This document shows, piece after piece, positions 17,224-24,993 of a DNA stretch of 64,000 bases. The notes beneath the pieces were generated by a model. The model ran no database searches and was not told the DNA's origin. It worked only from the letters and a program-made list of their open reading frames with translations. Each line of letters begins with the position of its first letter. Positions within the stretch are counted from its first letter, which is position 1. This DNA is from Mobilicoccus sp032056465. Its GTDB lineage: Bacteria > Actinomycetota > Actinomycetes > Actinomycetales > Dermatophilaceae. The stretch is from NCBI RefSeq assembly GCF_032056465.1, contig NZ_DAMBCL010000011.1. One strand, 5' to 3'. The position numbers were made by a program, and so were the translations under genes.

Positions 17224-18420
17224 TCAGCTGCGGATCTTGTAGTCCTTGAGCAGCGCCCGGCCGATGATCATCTTCTGGATCTCCGCGGTGCCCTCACCGA
17301 TGAGCAGCATCGGGGCCTCGCGGTAGAGGCGCTCGATCTCGTACTCCTTGGAGTAGCCGTACCCGCCGTGGATGCGGAAGCTCTGCTCGACGACGTCGGC
17401 GCAGTACTCGGCGGCGAGGTACTTGGCCATACCCGCCTCGACGTCGTTGCGCTTGCCGGAGTCCTTGAGGCGGGCGGCGCGCACCATCATCTGGTGGCAG
17501 GCCTCGACCTTGGTGGCCATGTCGGCGAGACGGAACATGATGGCCTGGTGGTCGGCGATCTTCTTGCCGAACGTCTCCCGCTGCTGGGCATAGGAGATGC
17601 CGAGCTCGAAGGCGCGACGGGAGACACCGCAGGCGCGGGCCGCGACGTTGACGCGGCCGACCTCGACGCCGTCCATCATCTGGTAGAAGCCCTTGCCGGG
17701 CTCTCCACCGAGCAGCTCCGCGTCGGTCGTCCTGTAGTCCTCGAGGACGAGCTCGGTCGTGTCGACGCCCTTGTAGCCCATCTTCTCGATCTTGCCGGGG
17801 ATGGTGACACCCTCGCCGACCTTGCCGAAGCCCGGCTCCTTCTCGACGAGGAAGGTCGACATGTTCTTGTAGACCGAGTCGCTGCCGGTGTCGGTCTTGA
17901 CGAGGACGGCGACGAGCGTCGAGCTGCCACCGTTGGTCAGCCACATCTTCTGCGCGTTGATGGTCCACTCGTCGCCGTTCTTGACGGCCTTGGACTTGAT
18001 GCCGGAGACGTCGGAGCCGCAGCCGGGCTCGGACATCGAGAACGCGCCGCGGACCTCACCGGTGGCCATGCGGGGCAGGTACTTCTGCTTCTGCTCCTCG
18101 GTGCCGTGCTGGAGCAGCATGTACGCCACGATGAAGTGGGTGTTGATGATGCCGGAGACGCTCATCCAACCGCGTGCGATCTCCTCGACACACAGGGCGT
18201 AGGTGAGGAGCGACTCGCCAAGGCCGCCGTACTCCTCGGGGATCATCAGTCCGAAGATCCCCATCTCCTTCATCGACTCGACGATCTGCGTGGGGTACTC
18301 GTCGGCGTGCTCGAGCTCGGTGGCGACGGGGATGATCTGCTCGTCGACGAACTGCCGCACGAGCGAGATCAGCTCGGTCTGTTCCTCGGTGAGCCCCTCG
18401 GTCTTCTGCAGGCGTGACAT
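17224..18420 (-). CDS. mcd: (2S)-Methylsuccinyl-CoA dehydrogenase-type acyl-CoA dehydrogenase
   Basis: FAD-dependent acyl-CoA dehydrogenase of 398 residues, proposed to oxidise (2S)-methylsuccinyl-CoA to mesaconyl-CoA. Family features: EEYGGLGESLLTYALCVEEIARGW, the FAD-contact block GAFSMSEPGCGSDVSG, WLTNGG, QQRETFGKKIADHQ, and the C-terminal IHGGYGYSKEYEIERLYREAP with GEGTAEIQKMIIGR. The sequence agrees closely with my recollection of the roughly 400-residue enzyme of the Streptomyces ethylmalonyl-CoA cluster. Specificity also rests on Mch, Mcl1 and Mcl2 in this window. The start is supported by GAAAGG about 8 nt before the ATG. A short- or branched-chain acyl-CoA dehydrogenase is the alternative. 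Confidence 0.82.
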   Translation of the reverse strand: MSRLQKTEGLTEEQTELISLVRQFVDEQIIPVATELEHADEYPTQIVESMKEMGIFGLMIPEEYGGLGESLLTYALCVEEIARGWMSVSGIINTHFIVAYMLLQHGTEEQKQKYLPRMATGEVRGAFSMSEPGCGSDVSGIKSKAVKNGDEWTINAQKMWLTNGGSSTLVAVLVKTDTGSDSVYKNMSTFLVEKEPGFGKVGEGVTIPGKIEKMGYKGVDTTELVLEDYRTTDAELLGGEPGKGFYQMMDGVEVGRVNVAARACGVSRRAFELGISYAQQRETFGKKIADHQAIMFRLADMATKVEACHQMMVRAARLKDSGKRNDVEAGMAKYLAAEYCADVVEQSFRIHGGYGYSKEYEIERLYREAPMLLIGEGTAEIQKMIIGRALLKDYKIRS

Positions 18421-18577
18421 GGCTGCCTTTCGATCGTCGTTGGTCGGCGCTGCCGTCGAGTATGCCGTCCGCTCCAGTCCGCGGTCAGGGCGATGCCCTG
18501 TGAGTCCGCCCACGCCGCGACCCCTGCCGTCGCCCTCCCGTTCGAGAGACGCCCCTCGCCCCTCCCGGGACGGCGAT

Positions 18578-18605
18578 GCGGCCACACCCGCCGGGGTGTG
18601 GCCGC
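18578..18605 (-). terminator. hairpin downstream of the L,D-transpeptidase gene
   Basis: Perfect 12-bp arms GCGGCCACACCC (18578-18589) and 18594-18605 with a 4-nt loop, 36 nt past the stop. It separates this gene from mcd. Confidence 0.65.
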
Positions 18606-18640
18606 CTCGGACGTGGCCGTCTCAGCAGCCGACGCGGAGG

Positions 18641-19528
18641 TCAGTAGACGGTGACCCGGTTACCGTTGCGCAGCCACGTCGTCTTCCACAGCATGTCCAT
18701 CGCCGCGGTGCTCACCCGCGCGCAGCCGTGGGAGGCGGGGTAGCCGGGGACGAAGCCGTCGGCGACGCCGTGGACGGCGTAACCCCGGTGGAAGTACTTG
18801 GGCCGGTACAGCTTGCCGAGCGGCGCGGTGCGCCACCCGTTCGAGTATCCCCAGGTGACCCGGTAACTCCCCGTCGGAGTCGGCGTCGCCTTGGTGCCGG
18901 TGCTCGTGTTGAGCACCATGCGGACAGTTCCGCCGTCGACGAAGAGGATCACCTGACGCTTGAGGTCGATCTCCACGGCCCTCCCCGTCTTGGTGCGGGC
19001 GCTCGGCCGGACACCACGGTCGATCGCCGCCCGCGTCGAGGGACCGGCGACACCGTCACGACCGAGGCCGGCGACCTTCTGGATCGCCATGACGGCCTGC
19101 ATCGTCGAATACCCGTAGGTGCCGTTCGGGGTTCCGGTCCAGTAACCGAGGGAGGACAGCCGCTTCTGCAACGCGACCACCTCCGCGCCCTTGGCGCCCT
19201 GCCGCAGGACCGTCGTGGTCTTCTTGGCAGTGGACTTCTTGGCGGTGGTCTTCTTGGCGGTCGTCTTCGTCGTCGCCGGCTTCTTGGGGGACGGCTTCTT
19301 GGCGGTCGTCCTCGTCGTCGTCTTCTTGACGACCGTCTTCTTCGGCGGCGTCTTCTTCGCCGGTGCCTTCGTCGCCGGTGCCTTCGTGGCGGTCGGGGTC
19401 GGCCTCGGCGTGGGAGCGGAGGTGGAGACGGCAGGCGCGGCGGCGGGCGCACCGGCGGCGACGGCGGGTGCGGCGGGCATGGCGAGCACCGTGCTGACGA
19501 GCACCGCACCGATGAGACGGCGAGACAT
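18641..19528 (-). CDS. Secreted L,D-transpeptidase with peptidoglycan-binding domain
   Basis: Cell-wall enzyme of 295 residues that would form 3-3 peptide cross-links outside the membrane. Order: signal peptide (1-24), Ala/Pro/Thr linker, a Lys/Thr/Ala-rich basic repeat with KKTTAKK-like units (about 45-105), a PG_binding_1 domain (LRQGAKGAEVVALQKRLSSLGYWTG), then the YkuD catalytic domain. The catalytic motif HGVADGFVPGYPASHGCARVS contains the HxnSHGC signature, with the nucleophile Cys in SHGCARV. A ribosome site AGGGGG lies 8 nt before ATG 19528. The histone-like basic stretch is unusual for this family and may bind wall polyanions. Confidence 0.92.
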   Translation of the reverse strand: MSRRLIGAVLVSTVLAMPAAPAVAAGAPAAAPAVSTSAPTPRPTPTATKAPATKAPAKKTPPKKTVVKKTTTRTTAKKPSPKKPATTKTTAKKTTAKKSTAKKTTTVLRQGAKGAEVVALQKRLSSLGYWTGTPNGTYGYSTMQAVMAIQKVAGLGRDGVAGPSTRAAIDRGVRPSARTKTGRAVEIDLKRQVILFVDGGTVRMVLNTSTGTKATPTPTGSYRVTWGYSNGWRTAPLGKLYRPKYFHRGYAVHGVADGFVPGYPASHGCARVSTAAMDMLWKTTWLRNGNRVTVY

Positions 19529-19737
19529 GTGGATTTCCCCCTGTGGAGCGTCGCGTCGCCCACCCCCCTCGGGTGGGCACGACCTCGTCCCCCTGGCAGC
19601 GGATCCCCGGTGTTCGGCGGCCTGTGACGGATCAGGTCTTGCGTCCAACTTAGTACAGCCGCATCACGGCCCACCCACGGAGGGGTCACGAGTGCATGAC
19701 GGGCGTCCAAGTGTCCGGCCGAGCGCCCACCGGACGC

Positions 19738-19776
19738 GACGGCCCCGGCCACCCTGAGAGGGTGGTCGGGGCCGTC
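19738..19776 (-). terminator. hairpin downstream of mcl2
   Basis: Arms 19738-19755 and 19759-19776 pair over 18 bp with one G-T wobble around a GAG loop, 48 nt past the mcl2 stop. It ends the mcl1-mcl2 operon. Confidence 0.75.
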
Positions 19777-19824
19777 GGGGCATCGGTGGCGCGGGCCTCG
19801 CGTCGCGGCGCGGCGCGCCTCTGA

Positions 19825-20703
19825 TCAGGCCTGTTCGAGCGCTTCGATCGCCTCGTGCATCGTGAGGGTGCGCTGGGCGGACTCGACGTGGAGGTTCTCG
19901 ATCATCTTGCCGTTGTAGGTGACGACGCCGGAACCCTTGCCCTCCTCCCACGCGGCGAGGACGCCACGGGCGTCGTCGACCGCGCTCGGCGAGGGACGGA
20001 AGGCCTGGTTGGCGCCCTCCACCTGACCGGGGTGGATGAGGGTCTTGCCGTCGAAGCCCATCTGGCGCCCCTGCTCGCACTCGGCGAGGAAGCCCTCGGC
20101 GTTCTTGACGTCGTTGTAGACGCCGTCGAGGATCGCCTTGCCCGCGGCACGAGCACCCAGAAGGGCGAGCCCGAGACCGGCGAGCAGCGGCTGACGACCG
20201 GGGACGTGCTCGGCGTACAGCTCCTTGACGAGGTCGTTCGTGCCCATGACGAGGACCGAGAGGCGAGGACTGGCGGCGGCGATCTCCTGGCAGCGGAGCA
20301 TCGCGACAGGGGTCTCGACCATGGCCCACAGCGTCGTGCGCTCGGGTGCGCCCGCCTTCTCCATCGCCGCGACGAGCTGCCGGACCTCCTCGGCGTCGTT
20401 CACCTTGGGGACGGCGATGGCGTCGGGCCCGGCCGCGCACGCCGCGCCCATGTCGTCATCGTGCCACGGGGTGCCGATGCCGTTGATGCGGATGATGAGT
20501 TCGCGGCGCCCGTACTCGCCGCTGCCGACGGCCGCGCAGGCGGAGCCACGGGCCTCGGGCTTGGCGTCGGGGGCGACCGCGTCCTCGAGGTCGAAGATGA
20601 TGCCGTCGCAGGCGATGGACTTGGCCTTCTCGAGCGCGCGGGCGTTCGAGGACGGCATGTAGAGCACCGACCGGCGGGGGCGGAACGTCGTCGAGTCGGT
20701 CAT
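19825..20703 (-). CDS. mcl2: (3S)-Malyl-CoA thioesterase (Mcl2, CitE-like)
   Basis: Hydrolyses (3S)-malyl-CoA to malate and CoA, the last step of the ethylmalonyl-CoA pathway. The protein is 292 residues with a HpcH/HpaI/CitE barrel: RSVLYMPSSNARALEKA, DGIIFDLEDAVAPD (metal-binding Glu/Asp), RINGIGTPW, VMGTNDLVKEL, ILDGVYNDVKNAEGF and GFDGKTLIHPGQ. These blocks agree with my memory of Rhodobacter Mcl2 rather than citrate lyase, and no citD or citF is near. The ATG at 20703 overlaps the mcl1 stop as TGATG, so translation is coupled. The hairpin just downstream ends the operon. Confidence 0.88.
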   Translation of the reverse strand: MTDSTTFRPRRSVLYMPSSNARALEKAKSIACDGIIFDLEDAVAPDAKPEARGSACAAVGSGEYGRRELIIRINGIGTPWHDDDMGAACAAGPDAIAVPKVNDAEEVRQLVAAMEKAGAPERTTLWAMVETPVAMLRCQEIAAASPRLSVLVMGTNDLVKELYAEHVPGRQPLLAGLGLALLGARAAGKAILDGVYNDVKNAEGFLAECEQGRQMGFDGKTLIHPGQVEGANQAFRPSPSAVDDARGVLAAWEEGKGSGVVTYNGKMIENLHVESAQRTLTMHEAIEALEQA

Positions 20704-21809
20704 CACTTGCCCTCCACCTTCGCGACGCCGGCCTTCTTGGCCTCGGCGTACTTCGCGCCGAGCTCGGGGTCGATCTCCGAGAGCGCCTCGGCGAGGTCGA
20801 CGACGACCTGGCACTGCTTGCAGGAGGCGTCGTCCTCCATCTTGCCGTCCACCATGACCGCGCCCGTACCGTCGCCCATCGCGGTGACGACCTCGTAGGC
20901 GTGCTCGACCTCGGCGGGGTCGGGGCTGAACACGCGGCGGGCGATCTCGATCTGCTTGGGGTGCAGGGTCCACGTGCCCACGCAGCCGAGGAGGAACGCG
21001 TTGCGGAACTGGTCCTCGCACCCGACGACGTCGGTGATGTCACCGTAGGGGCCGTAGTAGGCGAAGATCCCGTGCATCGCGCAGGCGTCGACCATGCGCG
21101 CGATCGTGTAGTGCCACAGATCCTGCTGGAAGATCGCGCGCGGGGTGGTCTCGCCGTGGATGTCGTAGCCGTCGTCGGTCTTGGCGGCGTCGGCGCGCAC
21201 GAGGTAGCCGGGGTGGCCGCCACCGACGCGCGTCGTCTTCATGCGGCGGTCGGCGGCGAGGTCGGCCGGGCCGAGCGAGATGCCCTGCATGCGCGGGGAG
21301 GCGCCGGCGATCTCCTCGACGTTGGCCATACCGCGCGCGGTCTCGAGGATGGCGTGGACGAGGATCGGACGCTGGAGGCCGGCCTTGGCCTCGAGCTGGG
21401 CGAGGATGCGGTCGACGTAGTGGATGTCCTCGGCGCCCTGCACCTTGGGGATCATGACGACGTCGAGCTTGTCGCCGATCTCGGTGACGAGCGTGGTGAC
21501 GTCGTCGAGGAACCAGGGGCTGTCGAGGGCGTTGAGGCGGGTCCACAGCTGGGTGGGACCGAAGTCGGTGCCTCCGGCGATCTCGACGAGACCGAGGCGC
21601 GCCTTCTCCTTGTTCTCGGCCTTGACGGCGTCCTCGAGGTTGCCGAGCAGCACGTCGACGGTGCCGACCATGCCGGGGATCTTCGCGGCCATCTTGGCGT
21701 TGCTCGGGTCGAAGAAGTGGATGGCCCGCGAGGGCCTGGCGGGGATCTCCCGCAGGGGGGCGGGCGCCCCCACCGCGAGCGGGGTGAAGAAGTCCTTGGC
21801 GCTGCGCAT
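20703..21809 (-). CDS. mcl1: L-Malyl-CoA / beta-methylmalyl-CoA lyase (Mcl1)
   Basis: Cleaves beta-methylmalyl-CoA to glyoxylate and propionyl-CoA and condenses glyoxylate with acetyl-CoA to malyl-CoA. The protein is 368 residues with a CitE-type barrel: RAIHFFDPSNAKMAAKIPG, LLGNLEDAVKAENKEKA, LWTRLNALDSPW, VMIPKVQGAEDI, ISLGPADLAADRRMKTTRVGG and VGTWTLHPKQIEIARRVFSP. ATG 21809 is chosen for GGAGGA about 8 nt upstream; the frame stays open another 24 codons. It is first in a two-gene operon with mcl2. The gene-free region upstream carries a plausible extended -10 promoter. Confidence 0.9.
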   Translation of the reverse strand: MRSAKDFFTPLAVGAPAPLREIPARPSRAIHFFDPSNAKMAAKIPGMVGTVDVLLGNLEDAVKAENKEKARLGLVEIAGGTDFGPTQLWTRLNALDSPWFLDDVTTLVTEIGDKLDVVMIPKVQGAEDIHYVDRILAQLEAKAGLQRPILVHAILETARGMANVEEIAGASPRMQGISLGPADLAADRRMKTTRVGGGHPGYLVRADAAKTDDGYDIHGETTPRAIFQQDLWHYTIARMVDACAMHGIFAYYGPYGDITDVVGCEDQFRNAFLLGCVGTWTLHPKQIEIARRVFSPDPAEVEHAYEVVTAMGDGTGAVMVDGKMEDDASCKQCQVVVDLAEALSEIDPELGAKYAEAKKAGVAKVEGK

Positions 21810-22242
21810 GTGCGTGTCCTCCACGTCGTCGTGTAGCGATGCTGGGGCGTGCCCTCCGGCGTTCGCGGCCGCGCCCGCCACCGGCGCCCGCGGCGGCCGG
21901 CGCCGCTGTCGAGGTGGTGTCGGGCCCGGGGGAATCGGCCTCGTTTTCGAGCCTAACAGCGGGCCGGAACGCAGCCCCGCCGCACGCTGAGACGCTCGTC
22001 ACGCCGGGTACTCCGCCCTCGGAACGGCGGGTTCGGGAGCAGCCCTCTCGATCGGATCCCCGATCCGGGAACTCTGCGCGAGGCCCGCACGTCATCCCGG
22101 AGGGGGATGCTCGCGACCCATGAGCCGAGCACCGGTGCGCCGCCTCCGCGCGCAGGGTCACCCCGCACGCGACGTCGCGTCCGTGCGTGTCACCGCCGAA
22201 GCACGCCAGACAGCCCGACACCGACAGAAATGAGGACTGCCC
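21810..22242. other. 433-bp divergent intergenic region, mcl1 / dedA
   Basis: Holds the promoters of mcl1 (minus) and dedA (plus). An extended -10 for mcl1 is visible at 21950-21958. The rest is GC-rich sequence in which I see no gene, RNA or repeat. Confidence 0.6.
21950..21958 (-). promoter_or_regulatory. candidate extended -10 promoter of mcl1
   Basis: TGTTAGGCT on the minus strand (TGn plus TANNNT). A start near 21943 would give a 5' leader of about 130 nt ending in the GGAGGA ribosome site. Confidence 0.4.
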
Positions 22243-23052
22243 ATGACCGTGCCCACCACCGCTGCCCCCTCCACCGACGGTCTCGCCGGCTGGGTCGTGC
22301 AGGTGATGGACGCGATCGGCTCGCCCGGCGTCGGGCTGCTCGTCTTCCTCGAGAACCTCTTCCCGCCGGTGCCGAGCGAGGTCGTCCTCCCACTCGCCGG
22401 TTTCGCCGCGAGCCAGGGCTCCCTCTCGCTCGCGGCCGCGATCGTGTGGGCCACGCTCGGCTCGGTGCTGGGTGCCTGGGCGCTGTACGGCATCGGCGCC
22501 GCGCTCGGCCGCGACCGCATGCTGCACATCCTCGAGAGGATGCCGCTCGTCGACGTCGCCGACATGCTCAAGGCCGAGGAGTTCTTCGTCCGCCATGGTT
22601 CCGCGGCCATCTTCTTCGGGCGCCTCGTCCCGATGGTCCGCAGCCTCATCTCGATCCCGGCCGGCCTGGAGCGCCTCCCGGCGCTGCGCTTCACCGCCCT
22701 CACCGCCTGCGGGAGCGCGATCTGGAACAGCGCGCTCATCCTTGCCGGTTACGCGCTCGGCGAGCGCTTCGGTCTCGTCGCGCACTACCTCGAGTACCTC
22801 CAGTACGCCGTCATCGCCCTCGTCGTCCTCGGCCTGGCCGCGTACGCGTTCATGCGCGTGACCCGTCACCGTGCCCGGCGCCGCGTGCAGGAGGCTCCGC
22901 ACTCCTCCGGATCGGCGTCGTCCGCCGGATCGACGTCGTCGTCCGCGTTCGGGCCGGATCCCTCGTCCTCGCCCCGGGCGGCGGTCGGTGACACCGCCCG
23001 CCACCCCGCGCCCGCCCCCCGCGCCCGCGAGCCCCAGGCCGTCGCCCGCTGA
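22243..23052 (+). CDS. DedA family (VTT domain) membrane protein
   Basis: Membrane protein of 269 residues in the DedA/VTT superfamily, implicated in lipid-carrier recycling and envelope homeostasis. Family features: an amphipathic re-entrant start (GVGLLVFLENLFPPVPSEVVLPLAGF), then GSVLGAWALYGIGAALGR, the conserved FFGRLVPMVRSLISIPAGLERLP block with the essential Arg residues, and two further helices. The C-terminal tail of about 60 residues is disordered and Ser/Ala/Pro-rich. GAGGA lies 7 nt before the ATG. It is followed by a small hairpin and the MgtE-N/CBS gene. Confidence 0.9.
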   Translation: MTVPTTAAPSTDGLAGWVVQVMDAIGSPGVGLLVFLENLFPPVPSEVVLPLAGFAASQGSLSLAAAIVWATLGSVLGAWALYGIGAALGRDRMLHILERMPLVDVADMLKAEEFFVRHGSAAIFFGRLVPMVRSLISIPAGLERLPALRFTALTACGSAIWNSALILAGYALGERFGLVAHYLEYLQYAVIALVVLGLAAYAFMRVTRHRARRRVQEAPHSSGSASSAGSTSSSAFGPDPSSSPRAAVGDTARHPAPAPRAREPQAVAR

Positions 23053-23054
23053 CC

Positions 23055-23084
23055 GCCGTCCGGCGCGCGGTCGGGGCGGACGGC
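23055..23084 (+). terminator. weak hairpin after dedA
   Basis: Arms GCCGTCCG (23055-23062) and 23077-23084 pair perfectly, right after the dedA stop and before the next promoter. Confidence 0.45.
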
Positions 23085-23101
23085 CCCTGACGTGCCGGTT
23101 G

Positions 23102-23107
23102 TACTCT
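23102..23107 (+). promoter_or_regulatory. -10 box, predicted leaderless MgtE-N/CBS mRNA
   Basis: TACTCT ends 6 nt before the GTG start at 23114; no ribosome site is present. Confidence 0.6.
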
Positions 23108-23113
23108 GCGGAC

Positions 23114-24397
23114 GTGAGTCAGAACACCCGGGTCTTCCTTGCGCGTCTGGCCGGCCTCGCCGTGTTCGACCCCCTCGGCGATCAGGTCGGCGTGGTCCGT
23201 GACGTCGTCGTCACCTTCTCCTCCACCCGCCGCAAACCCCTCGCCGTGGGCCTCGTCGTCGAGGTCGCCGGGCGACGTCGCGTCTTCGTCCCCCTCACCC
23301 GGGTGACGAGCATGGAGGCCGGCCAGGTCATCACGACCGGGCTCGTCAACATGCGTCGCTTCGAGCAGCGCCCCACCGAGGTGCGGGTCATCGCCGAACT
23401 GCTCGACCGCACCGTCACCGTGCGTGAACTCGACGAGGAGCCCTACGCGGCCACGGTCGAGGACGTCGCCATCGAGCGCGTCCGTGGCCGCGAGTGGTCG
23501 GTGGAGAAGGTCTTCGTCCGTAAGTCCGACCCGCGCGAGAAGACCTCCCGGTTCCGGATCACCCGTCGCCGCGGCGAGACCGCGCTCGTCGACGTCGCCG
23601 ACGTCACCGGGTTGCGGGAGCAGGAGGCCGATCAGCGCGCCGACCTGTGGCTGGAGAACTTCGACGACCTCAAGGCCGCCGACCTCGCCGAGATGATCCG
23701 CGACCTACCGCCGCAGCGGCGCATCCAGGTCGCCGGCGGCCTGCACGACGAGAAGCTCGCCGACGTCCTCGAGGAGCTGCCCGAGGACGAGCAGGTCGAG
23801 ATCCTCGCCGCGCTCGAGTCGAACCGCGCCGCGGACGTGCTCGAGGAGATGCAACCCGACGACGCTGCCGACCTGCTCTCCGAGCTCAGCCCCGAGGCGC
23901 AGGAGCGGTACCTGCAGCTCATGGAGCCCGAGGAGGCCGAGGACATCCGGCGCCTCCTCACCTACGACGAGGACACCGCGGGCGGTCTCATGACGACCGA
24001 GCCCGTCATCCTCCCGCCCGAGGCGACGATCGCCGAGGCCCTCGCCTCGGTACGGCGGACCGAGATCTCTCCGGCGCTCGCGGCGATGGTGTACGTCTGC
24101 CGCTCCCCCATGGAGACCCCGACCGGCCGGTTCCTCGGAATCGTCCACATCCAGCGCCTCCTGCGCGAACCCCCGCACCTCGCCGTGGGCTCCGTCATCG
24201 ACACCGACGTCGAGCCGCTGCTGCCGGACGCCACGGTGGGAACCGTCACCCGGGAGCTCGCGACGTACAACCTCGTGAGCCTCCCCATCGCCGACGAGGA
24301 CGGTCACCTCCTCGGCGCCGTCACCGTCGACGACGTCCTCGACCACCTGCTGCCGGAGGACTGGCGCGACGACCGACACGAGGTGACCCATGGCTGA
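23114..24397 (+). CDS. PRC-barrel / MgtE-N / CBS-pair cytosolic protein
   Basis: A 427-residue soluble protein built like the regulatory half of the MgtE magnesium channel but with no membrane segment. Two PRC-barrel-like modules (about 1-165) precede an MgtE_N superhelix (about 190-285, with DLAEMIRDLPPQRRIQ and acidic EELPEDEQVEIL repeats), followed by a CBS pair (about 290-420, MTTEPVILPPEATIAEAL and LPIADEDGHLLGAVTVDDVLDHLL). It may sense magnesium or nucleotides. M. tuberculosis Rv1232c has this architecture and position near mrp. Its stop overlaps the DUF1003 start by 8 nt. Confidence 0.88.
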   Translation: MSQNTRVFLARLAGLAVFDPLGDQVGVVRDVVVTFSSTRRKPLAVGLVVEVAGRRRVFVPLTRVTSMEAGQVITTGLVNMRRFEQRPTEVRVIAELLDRTVTVRELDEEPYAATVEDVAIERVRGREWSVEKVFVRKSDPREKTSRFRITRRRGETALVDVADVTGLREQEADQRADLWLENFDDLKAADLAEMIRDLPPQRRIQVAGGLHDEKLADVLEELPEDEQVEILAALESNRAADVLEEMQPDDAADLLSELSPEAQERYLQLMEPEEAEDIRRLLTYDEDTAGGLMTTEPVILPPEATIAEALASVRRTEISPALAAMVYVCRSPMETPTGRFLGIVHIQRLLREPPHLAVGSVIDTDVEPLLPDATVGTVTRELATYNLVSLPIADEDGHLLGAVTVDDVLDHLLPEDWRDDRHEVTHG

Positions 24398-24983
24398 CCC
24401 CCGCACGCGTCTCGATCAGCCCTTCGAGCGCCGACGCCGGGGCCTGCGCATCCCACGCATGGACCCCGAGGCCTTCGGGCGGGTGAGCGAGGCGTTCGCC
24501 CGGTTCATGGGCACCCCGCAGTTCCTCATCTACATGACGATCTTCGTCATCGTGTGGTTGGTCTGGAACACCTACATGCCCGAGTCGGCACAGTTCGACC
24601 CGCGGTCGCTCAACTACACCCTGCTCACGCTCATCCTGTCGTTGCAGGCGAGCTACGCCGCGCCCCTCATCCTCCTCGCGCAGAACCGGCAGGACGACCG
24701 CGATCGTGTCGCCCTCGAACAGGACCGCACCCGCGACGAACGCAACCTCGCCGACACCGAGTACCTCACCCGTGAGGTGGCGGCTCTGCGCATCGCGCTG
24801 CGTGAGGTCGCGACCCGCGACTTCGTGCGCTCCGAGCTGCGGGAACTGCTCGAGGAGATGGAGGAGCGCCGCGAACAGGGCGGCGAGGAGGCCGAGGACA
24901 CCGACCGCCGACCGCGCAAGAAGAAGGGCAAGGGCCGCGCGGGCGCCCCGGCCGATGTGAGGAGCACCCCGCCCCCCGCCTAG
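24390..24983 (+). CDS. DUF1003 membrane protein
   Basis: A 197-residue protein with two membrane helices (IYMTIFVIVWLVWNTYM and NYTLLTLILSLQASYAAPLILLAQNRQ), the DUF1003 signature. An amphipathic coiled-coil follows (ADTEYLTREVAALRIALREVATRDFVRSEL), then a Lys/Arg-rich tail. The start overlaps the preceding CDS by 8 nt, so translation is coupled and the two proteins probably work together. The mrp promoter begins at its own stop codon. Biochemical role unknown. Confidence 0.88.
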   Translation: MADPRTRLDQPFERRRRGLRIPRMDPEAFGRVSEAFARFMGTPQFLIYMTIFVIVWLVWNTYMPESAQFDPRSLNYTLLTLILSLQASYAAPLILLAQNRQDDRDRVALEQDRTRDERNLADTEYLTREVAALRIALREVATRDFVRSELRELLEEMEERREQGGEEAEDTDRRPRKKKGKGRAGAPADVRSTPPPA

Positions 24984-24986
24984 AGT
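24981..24986 (+). promoter_or_regulatory. -10 box, predicted leaderless mrp mRNA
   Basis: TAGAGT overlaps the TAG stop of the DUF1003 gene and lies 7 nt before the mrp ATG at 24994. Confidence 0.55.
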
Positions 24987-24993
24987 GGGCGGC

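Noticed and set aside
19825..21809. Citrate lyase beta subunits
   Set aside because: No citD, citF or citC is adjacent, and both sequences fit Mcl1/Mcl2 with Mch and Mcd nearby.
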